From: Oscillospiraceae bacterium
GTDB taxonomy: Bacteria > Bacillota > Clostridia > Oscillospirales > Oscillospiraceae
Assembly (NCBI GenBank): GCA_022846075.1
Contig: AP025582.1
Span: forward strand, 1,860,001 to 1,924,000
Direction of reading: 5' to 3'
Length of the DNA: 64,000 nt
Shown: positions 48,583 through 56,742 of the stretch, piece by piece
How the letters are laid out: every line of letters starts with the position of its first letter
How positions within the stretch are numbered: the stretch's first letter is position 1
Notes under the pieces: generated by a model
Database searches by the model: none
What the model saw: only the letters and a program-made list of their open reading frames with translations
What the model was told of the DNA's origin: nothing
Made by a program: the position numbers and the translations under genes

Positions 48583-48671
48583 TGGCGGAGCGGGTGGGAT
48601 TCGAACCCACGTGAGGTTGCCCTCAAACTGATTTCGAATCAGCCCCGTTATGACCACTTCGATACCGCTCC
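48583..48671 (-). tRNA. tRNA-Ser(CGA)
   Basis: 89 bases including encoded CCA. The acceptor stem is GGAGCGG/CCGCTCC, the anticodon loop is TTCGAAA on a 5-bp stem, the variable arm is long (serine class II), and the T arm has GGTTCGAATCC. The anticodon CGA reads UCG. Confidence 0.97.
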
Positions 48672-48727
48672 ATCTTCTGTTTTGAACGCTTTAAGTAGGA
48701 TACCTTATTTTCATCCGCTTGTCAATA

Positions 48728-48756
48728 TTGCGCCTGGGACTGATTTGGGATATAAT
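48728..48756 (+). promoter_or_regulatory. Promoter of the C26 amidotransferase operon
   Basis: TTGCGC, 17-base spacer, TATAAT, with the start codon 37 bases downstream. Confidence 0.8.
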
Positions 48757-48792
48757 CTCCCTATTCTTTCAAATGGAACGGAGGTCCCCGCC

Positions 48793-49473
48793 ATGATGCC
48801 CAGCATCCTCCTCTCCCCCTCCAAAGGCGGCTGCTCCAACTATGAAAACGCCGTGCTCGCCGCGGGGGGCCGCCCCCTCGCCCGATACTGCCCCGCCGAG
48901 ACGGACTGGGACTGCGACGGTCTGCTGCTCTGCGGCGGCGATGACATCGACCCCGCCCGGTTCGGCCAGGAAAATCAAGGCTCCACGGGGATCGACCCAG
49001 AGCGGGACGAGGCGGAATTTGCGGCGGTCCGGGCCTTCCTGGCGGCCGGAAAACCCATTTTGGCCATCTGCCGGGGACACCAGATCCTAAACGTGGCTCT
49101 GGGCGGCAGCCTCAGGCAGGACATCTCCCCCGCCCAACGGCTGTTCCACGCCCATGATCCCGCGGAGAAAAAGGACCGCGTCCACCCCCTCCGCGCCGCG
49201 GAGGGTTCCCTTCTTCATCGGTTTTACGGCCCTGTCTTTCCCGTCAACAGCTCCCACCATCAGGCGTTGGACCGGCTGGGGGAGGGACTGCTCCCCACCG
49301 CCTGGAGCGAGAGCGAATTGATTGAGGCCGTGGAACTGCCCGGCCGGGACGTATTGGGGGTCCAGTTCCATCCGGAGCGAATGACCGGCGCTCTGAGCCG
49401 CCCGGACACCATAGACGGCCAGGCCATCTTCTCCTGGTTCCTGGCCCGCTGCGGGGAGGCCGCCCATGGGTGA
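48793..49473 (+). CDS. Gamma-glutamyl-gamma-aminobutyrate hydrolase family (peptidase C26)
   Basis: 226 residues from ATG 48793 (CGGAGG 8 bases before). Class I glutamine amidotransferase-like fold: FLAAGKPILAICRGHQILNVALGG has the nucleophile Cys (AICRG), and the C-terminal VQFHPER gives His-x-Glu. PuuD-type enzymes free GABA or related amines from gamma-glutamyl conjugates. A gene for the Smr protein overlaps its end by 8 bases. The substrate is uncertain. Confidence 0.88.
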   Translation: MMPSILLSPSKGGCSNYENAVLAAGGRPLARYCPAETDWDCDGLLLCGGDDIDPARFGQENQGSTGIDPERDEAEFAAVRAFLAAGKPILAICRGHQILNVALGGSLRQDISPAQRLFHAHDPAEKKDRVHPLRAAEGSLLHRFYGPVFPVNSSHHQALDRLGEGLLPTAWSESELIEAVELPGRDVLGVQFHPERMTGALSRPDTIDGQAIFSWFLARCGEAAHG

Positions 49474-49825
49474 GCTTCGGGAGGTCAATCTGGAGCTGGG
49501 CATGCCCACGGCGGACGCCGCCGTCCGGCGGCTGACCTATGAGCTCAATCACAGCAGAGTCACCGGGGCGGCGGTGCTGAAAATCATCCACGGCTACGGC
49601 TCCACCGGGGCCGGGGGCCGCATCCGGGTGGAGGCCCGGAGCTATCTGGAACGGCTGAAAAACCGGGGCGAGATCGCCGGCTTTATCCCCGGGGAGCGCT
49701 TCTCCATCTTTGACGCCGAGACCCTCGCCGCCTTCCGGCTGTGCGGCGACCTGCGCCGGGACCGGGACCTGGAACGGCACAACAACGGCGTCACATTCAT
49801 TATTTTAAAAGGAAAAGGAGTTTAG
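49466..49825 (+). CDS. Smr/MutS2-type domain protein
   Basis: 119 residues. The core DLH-like start (EVNLELGMPTADAAVRRL) and IIHGYGSTGAGGRIR is the Smr domain loop with the HGxG motif that cuts or binds branched nucleic acids. It has only the Smr domain plus an extra helical tail, so it may act as a small nuclease. Translationally coupled to the C26 gene. Confidence 0.85.
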   Translation: MGELREVNLELGMPTADAAVRRLTYELNHSRVTGAAVLKIIHGYGSTGAGGRIRVEARSYLERLKNRGEIAGFIPGERFSIFDAETLAAFRLCGDLRRDRDLERHNNGVTFIILKGKGV

Positions 49826-49830
49826 AAGAT

Positions 49831-50235
49831 ATGGGTATGGAAGAGGACATGCAGGCGCTGTGCACCGCCAATGAATTCATGAACCACAACCACATCAAGC
49901 TTAAGGAGCTGAGCGAGGGCCGGGCCGTTATGGAGCTCACCGTCGTCAAGGAGAGCCTGAATCCCTACGGCATCGTTCACGGCGGCGCCCTCTATACCAT
50001 GGGGGACTGCGCCTCCGGCATCGCCGCCCGCAGCGACGGGCGGCGGTATGTCACCCTCTCCAGCAGCCTGAACTTCCTGCGCAGCGGCAAGGAGGGAGAC
50101 ACCATCCAGGCCGTGGGCCAGGTCCGCCACCGGGGCCGCACCACCTGTTATGTGGATGTGGACATCCTGGGGCCCGACGGCAGACTGCTGGCCAGCGGGA
50201 ATTACACCTTCTTCTGCATCTCGGCGGAAAAATGA
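49831..50235 (+). CDS. PaaI family hotdog thioesterase
   Basis: 134 residues from ATG 49831 with AAAGGAG 9 bases upstream. The hotdog signature LNPYGIVHGGALYTMGDCASGIAA holds the catalytic Asn/His/Asp region, and SSSLNFLRS is the second strand motif. It hydrolyses acyl-CoA, often aryl- or phenylacetyl-CoA. Third gene of the operon begun by the C26 gene; ends at a terminator. Confidence 0.9.
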   Translation: MGMEEDMQALCTANEFMNHNHIKLKELSEGRAVMELTVVKESLNPYGIVHGGALYTMGDCASGIAARSDGRRYVTLSSSLNFLRSGKEGDTIQAVGQVRHRGRTTCYVDVDILGPDGRLLASGNYTFFCISAEK

Positions 50236-50242
50236 AATCCAT

Positions 50243-50272
50243 AAAAAGGCGGCGCCTATGGCGCCGCCTTTT
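50243..50272. terminator. Bidirectional terminator
   Basis: AAAAAGGCGGCGCC-TAT-GGCGCCGCCTTTT. Ends the thioesterase operon and the convergent GGDEF gene. Confidence 0.93.
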
Positions 50273-50273
50273 C

Positions 50274-52754
50274 TTATTCTGATACCGGCGGATCCTCGTC
50301 CGCCACCACGAAGCAGTCCCGGCCCTTTTCCTTGGCCTGATAGAGGGCCTTATCCGCCCGGGCATACAGCTCATCGTAGGTCTCCCCCGGCCGGACCAGG
50401 GCGGCGCCCATGCTCACCGTGACGCAGTTCCCGTCCAGGAGGCGGAGCTCACGCACCCGCTCCCGGATCACCGCGCAGCGCTTGTCCAGCGCTTCCCGCG
50501 CCCCCACGCCGGGGAGGAAGATCAAAAATTCGTCGCCGCCGGGGCGGCCCACCAAATCGTCCTCCCGGATGCTCCCGGCCACCGTCTGGGTGATCCCCAC
50601 CAGAACCCGGTCCCCCTCCAGGTGGCCCAGAGTGTCGTTGATGTTCTTAAAACGGTCCACATCCATGATGATCAGGGCCCCGCCCTGAGACAGTTCCGCC
50701 TCCACCCGCTCCCGGATGGTGGCGGCGTTATAGGCCCGGGTCAGGCTGTCCCGCTGGGCCAGAGCCAGCAGGCTGTCCTTTTCCCGCCTCTCGTCGTCGA
50801 TCAGGTTGAGCTTTCCGATGCTGTACACCGGCCGGTCCCCGTCCCGGACCGTCTGCATGGCCAGCCGGATCCAGTGCTCCGTCCCGTCCACACAGAGGAG
50901 TGCCACCTCGTCGACCCCGTCCCGCTGGGCCCGCAGCTGGCGGATCAGCTCCCGGCGGGTCCGCTTCTGGGCTGCCGTGGGGTCCTCCGCGTCATAGGCC
51001 AGCAGCACGCGCAGGGGCCTCAACTCCCCCTCCGGGTATGTGAGGGTAAGCTGTCCGCTTCGGTAGTCATACTCGAAAAACACGTCGTTCACCAGCGCGT
51101 AGATCTGACGGTGCTTCTCCATCTCCAGCGCCAGCCGGCGGTTCGCCTTTGTCCTCTGGTGCTGGATGGTCAGGATCATGACGATAATGAGCCCCGCCAG
51201 GGCCACCACCCCGGCCACCACGGCCACCGGATTCTCCTCAATGAGCTGCCGAACCGTCAGCGGCGATGAGATGGCGATATTCTGGGTCACGATGGATTGA
51301 ATATTCTCATCCGGCAGGGACAGGATGGCCCGGTTCAGGATGGAGATCAGCCCGGACTCTCTGGGACTGACCAGCCCGCAGGTGATCTGCCGGATCTCTC
51401 CGGGGGTCGGGATGACCCGAAGCCGGTTATAGCCGGACTGATTCCGGTAATACTGGGCGGTATAGCTGTCCACGATGGCACAGTCCGCCTCTCCGTCCGC
51501 CACCGCCTGCACACACAGGCTGGCCCCCGAGTAGAGCAGTTCCTCGCCCCCGGTGATCCCCCGGTAGGGGCTGTCCATGGAAAGGGCCACCCGCTTTCCC
51601 TCCGTGGTCCCGTCCGGGTCGGCCGTGACCATGGAATAGCCGCTGGAGAGGAAGGGCCGGAGCAGGGAAAAGTCAAACTGCCGGGCCAGCTCATAGCTGT
51701 ATGGGATCCCGGCGATCAGCTCCACGTCCCCCGACGCGGCAACCTCAAACAAGTGCTTGGATTCCGGCACCGGCACGAACGACAGCTCAAGCCCCGTTAC
51801 CTCCGCCACCTGCCGCAGAAGGTCCACCGCGATCCCCCGCAGCTCGCCCTGCTCGTCCCGCCACTGGTATGGAGGCCAGTCCTCCAGAACCCCTACCCGC
51901 AGAACGCCCAGATCTTTGATGTATGCCTTCTCCGCCTCCGAGAGGGTAAAAGACCGGGTCCCGGTGGAGGGAAAATACTCCTCCATCAGCTCCGTCATAA
52001 ACGTGGGGTTGCTCTGGGCAATGTCATGGATCGCCTGGTTGAGCTGGCTCATCATGTCGTTGTCCCAGTCCTTCCGGCTGGCGAAATACACCGGCTTGGA
52101 GGCAAAGGCGGCAATCGTCTTTACGTTCGCGATGGCGTTCATACTGGTGTTGAGCAGGGCGTCGGCACGGCCCTCCCGCACCGCCGCCACCTGCTCCTCT
52201 TCCGTGCCGCACGGGACAAAGGAGAGATGGAAGCGGTTGATGGAGCAGTAGTCCCTCAGCTCCCGGGCATACTGCCCCTCCGGGTTGCCGGCCGCCACCC
52301 GAAGATCCTGCCACACCTGGGAATTGATCGCAAATTCCGACGCCATATCATCGGGGACCTGGAGCACCGTCTCCACCATCCCATAGTTGTAAGAGGAAAA
52401 GCTGTACCGCTCCGCCATTTGGTCGCTGTACAGCATGGCGCCCATCAGATCCACCGTCCCCTCATCCAGCATCTCCATGAGCGTGACGAGCTGTTCCTGG
52501 ACGTTCTCCCCGGGGACCTCCACAAACTCATAGTCCCAGCCTGTGTATTGCGCGACCTCCTCCAGAAATTCATAGGTATAGCCGGTGTACCTGCCCTCTC
52601 CGTCCTTGTCGGTGATCCCTTTCTGGATCGGATAGGCCACCCGGACCGTGGCCTGGTCCTTCACCGAGGCCGAGGCCGCCGGAAGCAGGGACGGCGCCAG
52701 GACAGCCAGCAGGGCCAGGGCGGCCGCTCTCACCTTCTGATGTTGTCCGCGCAC
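50274..52754 (-). CDS. Membrane diguanylate cyclase with two periplasmic-binding-protein sensor domains
   Basis: 826 residues from a GTG at 52754 (GGGAGG upstream). Signal peptide at 1-30; two SBP_bac_3-type solute-binding domains at ~35-270 and ~285-510; one membrane helix near 515-540 (VAVVAGVVALAGLIIVMIL); a PAS-like segment; and a GGDEF domain ending the protein with GRPGGDEFLIFLPG. The intact GGDEF motif predicts c-di-GMP synthesis, controlled by an external amino acid-like ligand. No EAL domain. Confidence 0.92.
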   Translation of the reverse strand: MRGQHQKVRAAALALLAVLAPSLLPAASASVKDQATVRVAYPIQKGITDKDGEGRYTGYTYEFLEEVAQYTGWDYEFVEVPGENVQEQLVTLMEMLDEGTVDLMGAMLYSDQMAERYSFSSYNYGMVETVLQVPDDMASEFAINSQVWQDLRVAAGNPEGQYARELRDYCSINRFHLSFVPCGTEEEQVAAVREGRADALLNTSMNAIANVKTIAAFASKPVYFASRKDWDNDMMSQLNQAIHDIAQSNPTFMTELMEEYFPSTGTRSFTLSEAEKAYIKDLGVLRVGVLEDWPPYQWRDEQGELRGIAVDLLRQVAEVTGLELSFVPVPESKHLFEVAASGDVELIAGIPYSYELARQFDFSLLRPFLSSGYSMVTADPDGTTEGKRVALSMDSPYRGITGGEELLYSGASLCVQAVADGEADCAIVDSYTAQYYRNQSGYNRLRVIPTPGEIRQITCGLVSPRESGLISILNRAILSLPDENIQSIVTQNIAISSPLTVRQLIEENPVAVVAGVVALAGLIIVMILTIQHQRTKANRRLALEMEKHRQIYALVNDVFFEYDYRSGQLTLTYPEGELRPLRVLLAYDAEDPTAAQKRTRRELIRQLRAQRDGVDEVALLCVDGTEHWIRLAMQTVRDGDRPVYSIGKLNLIDDERREKDSLLALAQRDSLTRAYNAATIRERVEAELSQGGALIIMDVDRFKNINDTLGHLEGDRVLVGITQTVAGSIREDDLVGRPGGDEFLIFLPGVGAREALDKRCAVIRERVRELRLLDGNCVTVSMGAALVRPGETYDELYARADKALYQAKEKGRDCFVVADEDPPVSE

Positions 52755-52793
52755 AAGCCCTCACCTCCCTGTTTTCCTGTCCCGATCCGTTTT

Positions 52794-53525
52794 TTAAACC
52801 GGAGTCACCCGGATCTGTTCCATCAAACCGCCGATTTTCCCCGTCAGGATCAAGTCCGCCCGGCTGTCGTAGGGGGTGGGCGTCTTGTTGATCAGCACCA
52901 GCCGATGGCCCCGATAGTAGTTGATCAGCCCCGCCGCCGGGTAGACCGCCAGCGAGGTCCCGCCCACCATCAGCAGGTCGGCCTCTTCGATATAACGCAC
53001 CGCCGTCTCAAGGGTACGGCCGTCCAAAGGCTCCTCGTAGAGGACCACGTCCGGCTTTATCACACCCCCGCAGGCGCCACAGCGGGGGACCCCATCCGCC
53101 CCCTTGACATATGCGGCGTCGAACGCCTTATGGCAGTGCTGGCAGTAATTGCGGCGCACACTGCCGTGGAGCTCCAGCACGTTCCGGCTCCCGGCGTCCT
53201 GGTGAAGCCCATCGATATTCTGGGTCAGCACCGCGGCCAAATGTCCCGCCGCCTCCAGCTCCGCCAGCTTTTTGTGGGCGGCGTTGGGCTTGGCGTCCAG
53301 ATAAAGCATTTTATCCCGATAAAAGCGAAAAAAATCCTCCGGCCGGGACATAAAAAAGCTGTGGCTGATAATGGTCTCCGGAGGGAAATCATACTTCTGG
53401 TGATACAGCCCGTCCACACTGCGGAAATCCGGGATCCCGCTCTCCGTGGATACCCCGGCGCCGCCAAAGAAGACGGCACGGCGGCTCTCGTCCAGCCACT
53501 TCTGTAATATTTGCAATTCTTCCAA
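52794..53525 (-). CDS. Sir2-family NAD-dependent deacetylase
   Basis: 243 residues from the TTG at 53525, chosen because GGGGAGG lies 8 bases before it; an upstream ATG at 53549 has no ribosome site. Motifs: FFGGAGVSTESGIPDFRS (NAD site), TQNIDGLH, ELHGSVRRNYC, with zinc Cys pairs CQHC and CGAC. It removes acyl groups from lysines with NAD. Own promoter at 53575 preceded by a perfect palindrome. Confidence 0.9.
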   Translation of the reverse strand: MEELQILQKWLDESRRAVFFGGAGVSTESGIPDFRSVDGLYHQKYDFPPETIISHSFFMSRPEDFFRFYRDKMLYLDAKPNAAHKKLAELEAAGHLAAVLTQNIDGLHQDAGSRNVLELHGSVRRNYCQHCHKAFDAAYVKGADGVPRCGACGGVIKPDVVLYEEPLDGRTLETAVRYIEEADLLMVGGTSLAVYPAAGLINYYRGHRLVLINKTPTPYDSRADLILTGKIGGLMEQIRVTPV

Positions 53526-53574
53526 GCGTGCCGCCTCCCCAAAAAACATCTTTTATGCCAATAAAGCATGATCC

Positions 53575-53626
53575 ATTATAATACAAAAGGTGGAGCGGCG
53601 CAATAACGTTCCATTGTAATGGAACG
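53575..53626 (-). promoter_or_regulatory. Sir2 promoter with an upstream palindrome
   Basis: Minus strand TTGCGC (53598-53603), 17-base spacer, TATAAT (53575-53580). A perfect palindrome CGTTCCATT-GT-AATGGAACG sits at 53607-53626, ending 3 bases upstream of the -35 box. It looks like an operator for an unknown regulator. Confidence 0.75.
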
Positions 53627-53692
53627 CTTCTTTTCACAAAAAACGGCTTGTTTCACGCACTAATATTCCTTTTCCGTCCCACACAATAAAGC

Positions 53693-53720
53693 GGGCGGGC
53701 GGTCCAAAGACCGCCCGCCC
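53693..53720 (-). terminator. Terminator of the CD1247-like gene
   Basis: GGGCGGGCGGTC pairs with GACCGCCCGCCC around 4 bases, followed on the minus strand by TTTATTG. Confidence 0.85.
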
Positions 53721-53739
53721 ATGAAATGCTTGTCGGAGC

Positions 53740-54153
53740 TTATTCGCCCTCGTGGTCGCAGCCGCACTCGTCGTCACTGAGGTCAATGGCAAACTTCTCA
53801 TTGCAGCTGGGACACTGGACCGTGCCGGACTCCAGCACAGTCTCGTCGATCTCCAGGTCCTCCCCGCAGTTGGGACACTCCACCTCGAAGAAGTCCTCGT
53901 CGCCGCAGCAGCAATCGTCGTCGTCATCCTCGTCGTAGACCAGCTCTTCCACGTCGGCCAGGTCGTCGGACACCGCGTCCAGCTCCTCGCCCAGAGCCAC
54001 GGCGTTCTCCTCCAGATCCTCCAGGGAGAGGCCCACTTCCTCCAGGATGCCGATCATCACAGAGATGAGCTTGCCCTCCTTGGATTTCTCGGTATCCAGG
54101 CCCAGACCCTCGGCCAGTCCTTTCAGGTACGCGACCTTCTCAGAAATCGTCAT
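53740..54153 (-). CDS. CD1247 N-terminal-domain protein with acidic linker and zinc ribbon
   Basis: 137 residues. The first ~65 residues (TISEKVAYLKGLAEGLGLD.. helical) match the CD1247 N-terminal domain of Clostridia. An Asp-rich linker with CCCGDEDFFEVECPNCGEDL and a second VQCPSCNEKF pair make a four-Cys ribbon. Strongly acidic (net charge very negative). Function unknown; a transcription-coupled or adaptor role is speculation. Confidence 0.8.
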   Translation of the reverse strand: MTISEKVAYLKGLAEGLGLDTEKSKEGKLISVMIGILEEVGLSLEDLEENAVALGEELDAVSDDLADVEELVYDEDDDDDCCCGDEDFFEVECPNCGEDLEIDETVLESGTVQCPSCNEKFAIDLSDDECGCDHEGE

Positions 54154-54265
54154 ATCGAAACTCCTTTCAGCGGCGGGCCTTCCAGGGCCCGGCTAGCGGC
54201 CACATTCGCCGTGGCCTCGCGGTAGGGCAGACAAGGTGTCTGCCGCTCAATCCGTCTGTGGGCGA

Positions 54266-54835
54266 TCAGCCCTTGCAGCGCTCCAGATACTCGCCGGTGC
54301 GGGTGTCGATCTTGATGCGGTCGCCGGGGTTGATGAAGAGGGGCACCTTAATCTCGGCGCCGGTCTCCACGGTGGCGGGCTTGGTGACGTTGGTGGCGGT
54401 GTCGCCCTTGAAGCCGGGGTCGGTCTCGGTGACCTCCAGCTCCACAAAGTTGGGAGCCTCCACGCCCACGACCTTCTCCTTGTAGATCATCAGCTTGCAC
54501 ATGGTCTCCTCCTTGACGAAGGCAAAACCGTCAGGCAGGTCGGCCTTGGACACGGGGACCATATCAAAGGTCTCCTGGTCCATAAAGTAGTACAGGTCGC
54601 CGTCATTGTAGCTGTACTGGGCGTCCTTGCGCTCGATATAGGCGCTCTCGAACTTGGCGGTGGGGTTGAAAGAAGTCTCGGTCACGCCGCCGTTGAGCAC
54701 GTTCTTCATCTTGGTCCGCACAAAGGCGGCGCCCTTTCCGGGCTTCACGTGCTGAAACTCGACGACCTGCATGACCTGTCCGTCCATCTCAAAGGTCACA
54801 CCGTTGCGAAACTCACTGGCAGTAATCGTAGGCAT
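54266..54835 (-). CDS. efp: Elongation factor P
   Basis: 189 residues, full length. KPGKGAAF holds Lys34 at the tip that is modified in many bacteria. It relieves ribosome stalling at polyproline. The proline-rich protein at 55407 is one possible client nearby. Its ATG is followed by the canonical [11 protein letters not shown]. Confidence 0.97.
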   Translation of the reverse strand: MPTITASEFRNGVTFEMDGQVMQVVEFQHVKPGKGAAFVRTKMKNVLNGGVTETSFNPTAKFESAYIERKDAQYSYNDGDLYYFMDQETFDMVPVSKADLPDGFAFVKEETMCKLMIYKEKVVGVEAPNFVELEVTETDPGFKGDTATNVTKPATVETGAEIKVPLFINPGDRIKIDTRTGEYLERCKG

Positions 54836-54998
54836 GGGTATTCATCCTCCAAAAAACATTTTAAATAAAATCAGGCGATGATATTTTACCCTATATACAA
54901 AGGATTTGCAAGGGCTTTTGTACCAAAAGGCAAAAAACAGTGAAAAATGAAGCCTCTCCTTCCCCGGTCCCGCCCAAGACCGCACCCTCACTTTCCAG

Positions 54999-55027
54999 TT
55001 GACAGGCGCTTTAAAATATGTTAATAT
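54999..55027 (+). promoter_or_regulatory. Promoter of the tRNA-Ser pair
   Basis: TTGACA, 17-base spacer, TAATAT, 43 bases before the first tRNA. Confidence 0.75.
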
Positions 55028-55069
55028 AATTTTCACATCTGACCGACCTCGCCCACAGGGGACATACGT

Positions 55070-55158
55070 GGAGAGATGTCCGAGTGGTTTAAGGAGCCAG
55101 TCTTGAAAACTGGTGACTCCGCAAGGGGCCGTGGGTTCGAATCCCACTCTCTCCGCCA
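55070..55158 (+). tRNA. tRNA-Ser(TGA)
   Basis: 89 bases with encoded CCA. Acceptor GGAGAGA/TCTCTCC, anticodon loop CTTGAAA (anticodon TGA), long variable arm, T arm GGTTCGAATCC. Reads UCA, UCG and possibly UCU/UCC by wobble. Confidence 0.97.
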
Positions 55159-55195
55159 CGAAATATGATCCGTCAGGTGTCGATACATTCGGCTT

Positions 55196-55286
55196 GGAGA
55201 AGTACCCAAGTGGCCGAAGGGGCTCCCCTGCTAAGGGAGTAGGGCGGGAAACCGTCGCGAGGGTTCAAATCCCTCCTTCTCCGCCA
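55196..55286 (+). tRNA. tRNA-Ser(GCT)
   Basis: 91 bases with encoded CCA. Acceptor GGAGAAG/CTTCTCC, anticodon loop CTGCTAA (GCT), long variable arm, T arm GGTTCAAATCC. Reads AGC and AGU. It lies 37 bases after tRNA-Ser(TGA), so they are one transcript. Confidence 0.97.
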
Positions 55287-55324
55287 AAGTCCGAAGCATT
55301 GAGTTTCAATGCTTCGGACTTTTT
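55287..55324 (+). terminator. Terminator of the tRNA-Ser pair
   Basis: AAGTCCGAAGCATTGA and its complement around GTT, then TTTT. Confidence 0.93.
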
Positions 55325-55406
55325 ATACCCCTTCCTCCCGGCCGGACCCGTGACCGTGCATCCTTGTCCGGCATATCCTGGGGTACACCGATAGGAGGTG
55401 TCCCGC

Positions 55407-55778
55407 ATGATTATGCAAGCCGTCGTGATCGAGGTGCAGTGGGAGCGCCTGCTCGTGCTGGATCTCGATACTCGGCAAAATGTCATTGTATATACCCCAA
55501 ACGCGGGTTGGTTCCGCCCCGGCAACCTCATCCGCATCTGGTATAACGGCGTGATGACGAACAGCATTCCGCCGCAGATCTCCGCGCTGAACATCACCGC
55601 TATCCCCCAAGACTCTTTTCCGCCGTTCCAGCCCCCCGTGGGCTGTCCCCCCGCAGGCTGTCTGCCCGTGATGCGTCCACCGGTGGTCCTGCCCCCGGTC
55701 CTGCTCCCGCCGGTGTTCCGGCCTCCCATGCGTCCGCCGGTCCGCCCGCCCCATAACCGCCCCGGCAGGCCCAGATGA
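55407..55778 (+). CDS. Small protein with proline-rich tail, possible spore surface protein
   Basis: 123 residues from ATG 55407 (AGGAGG 9 bases upstream). The first ~65 residues form a small beta domain (MIMQAVVIEVQWERLLVLDL...NNYNGVMTNSIPPQISA), shared with uncharacterised proteins of Clostridia. The tail has six or more P-P-V repeats (MRPPVVLPPVLLPPVFRPPMRPPVRPP), a polyproline II stretch that would need EF-P. No signal peptide. Spore surface location is a guess. Confidence 0.7.
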   Translation: MIMQAVVIEVQWERLLVLDLDTRQNVIVYTPNAGWFRPGNLIRIWYNGVMTNSIPPQISALNITAIPQDSFPPFQPPVGCPPAGCLPVMRPPVVLPPVLLPPVFRPPMRPPVRPPHNRPGRPR

Positions 55779-55784
55779 TCCAGA

Positions 55785-55812
55785 GCCGCCCCTTCCCGGG
55801 GCGGCTTTTTTA
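55785..55812 (+). terminator. Terminator of the proline-rich protein gene
   Basis: GCCGCCCC-TTCC-GGGGCGGC followed by TTTTTTATT. Confidence 0.92.
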
Positions 55813-55832
55813 TTGTCCGGAAAATATTGCAT

Positions 55833-55861
55833 TTGCAAAATAGTTACAAAACAGTTACAAT
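55833..55861 (+). promoter_or_regulatory. Promoter of the CAP protein gene
   Basis: TTGCAA, 17-base spacer, TACAAT, 49 bases before the ATG. The spacer contains two direct AGTTACAA copies. Confidence 0.7.
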
Positions 55862-55910
55862 CCAAACAGCCTTGCAAGGGAAATAAATCAACGACAGAGA
55901 GGTGTTTCCA

Positions 55911-56609
55911 ATGAAGAAAATTTGTACCTACCTTGTCGCCGCTGCTTTGACCGGCACTGTGCTTACCGTTTCCGCCGCCGCCGCCCCCATCACTATGACC
56001 GTGTACCAGGGGAATGCCGCACAGATGCCGTCCGGATATCAGATCCAGGCGGGCTCCTGCCAGCTCGACCTGTCGGATCTTTTCAACAACGGCCTGAACG
56101 GGCTTTTGTCCAACTGCCCGGATCTCACTCCGCCGGGCCAGCTGCCTGGTTTCCCCGGCGGCGATACGCTCTGGCCGGAGCAGACGCCGGACGCTCCCGG
56201 CGGAGAGAACACGCCCCCCGCTGACGAAGGCTCCCTCTCCAGCTACGAGTCTGAAGTGGTCCGGCTGGTCAACGACGCCCGCCAGGAAAATGGTCTCCAG
56301 CCCTTGGCGGCCAGCGGGGAGCTCTCCCGCGTGGCCCGGATCAAATCTCAGGACATGGTGGATCAGAATTACTTCTCCCACACCAGCCCCACCTACGGCA
56401 CCCCCTTCCAGATGTTGACCTCCTTCGGCATGTCCTACCACGCCGCGGGGGAAAACATCGCCTACGGCCAGCGGACGCCCCGGGAGGTGGTGGCCGCCTG
56501 GATGAACTCTCCCGGCCACCGCGCCAACATCCTCAACGCCTCCTACACCCAAATCGGCGTGGGCTATGTGGCCAGCGGGAACTATTGGACCCAGCTGTTT
56601 ATTGGCTGA
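55911..56609 (+). CDS. Secreted CAP domain (SCP/YkwD-like) protein
   Basis: 232 residues from ATG 55911. Signal peptide MKKICTYLVAAALTGTVLT...AAA; a Pro/Gly-rich region; then a CAP domain at ~115-230 with VVRLVNDARQENGLQPL, NYFSHTSPTYG, GENIAYG and WMNSPGHRANIL. YkwD-type proteins are found in spore coat or cell wall of Firmicutes; the molecular activity is debated. Expressed alone. Confidence 0.92.
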   Translation: MKKICTYLVAAALTGTVLTVSAAAAPITMTVYQGNAAQMPSGYQIQAGSCQLDLSDLFNNGLNGLLSNCPDLTPPGQLPGFPGGDTLWPEQTPDAPGGENTPPADEGSLSSYESEVVRLVNDARQENGLQPLAASGELSRVARIKSQDMVDQNYFSHTSPTYGTPFQMLTSFGMSYHAAGENIAYGQRTPREVVAAWMNSPGHRANILNASYTQIGVGYVASGNYWTQLFIG

Positions 56610-56613
56610 ATCA

Positions 56614-56650
56614 GAGCACCGGAGGACGGTTTGTCTTCCGGTGCTTTTTT
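56614..56650 (+). terminator. Terminator of the CAP protein gene
   Basis: AGCACCGGAAGAC-like stem around GGTTTGTC, ending in TTTTTT. Confidence 0.85.
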
Positions 56651-56742
56651 ATGGCGCCTCCTCTGCCGCCGGTATAAAATCCTCCGGTCCGCAGAACATA
56701 GGGAAAACCACTTGGCTGAAAAAACCAGGACAGGAGGAACTT

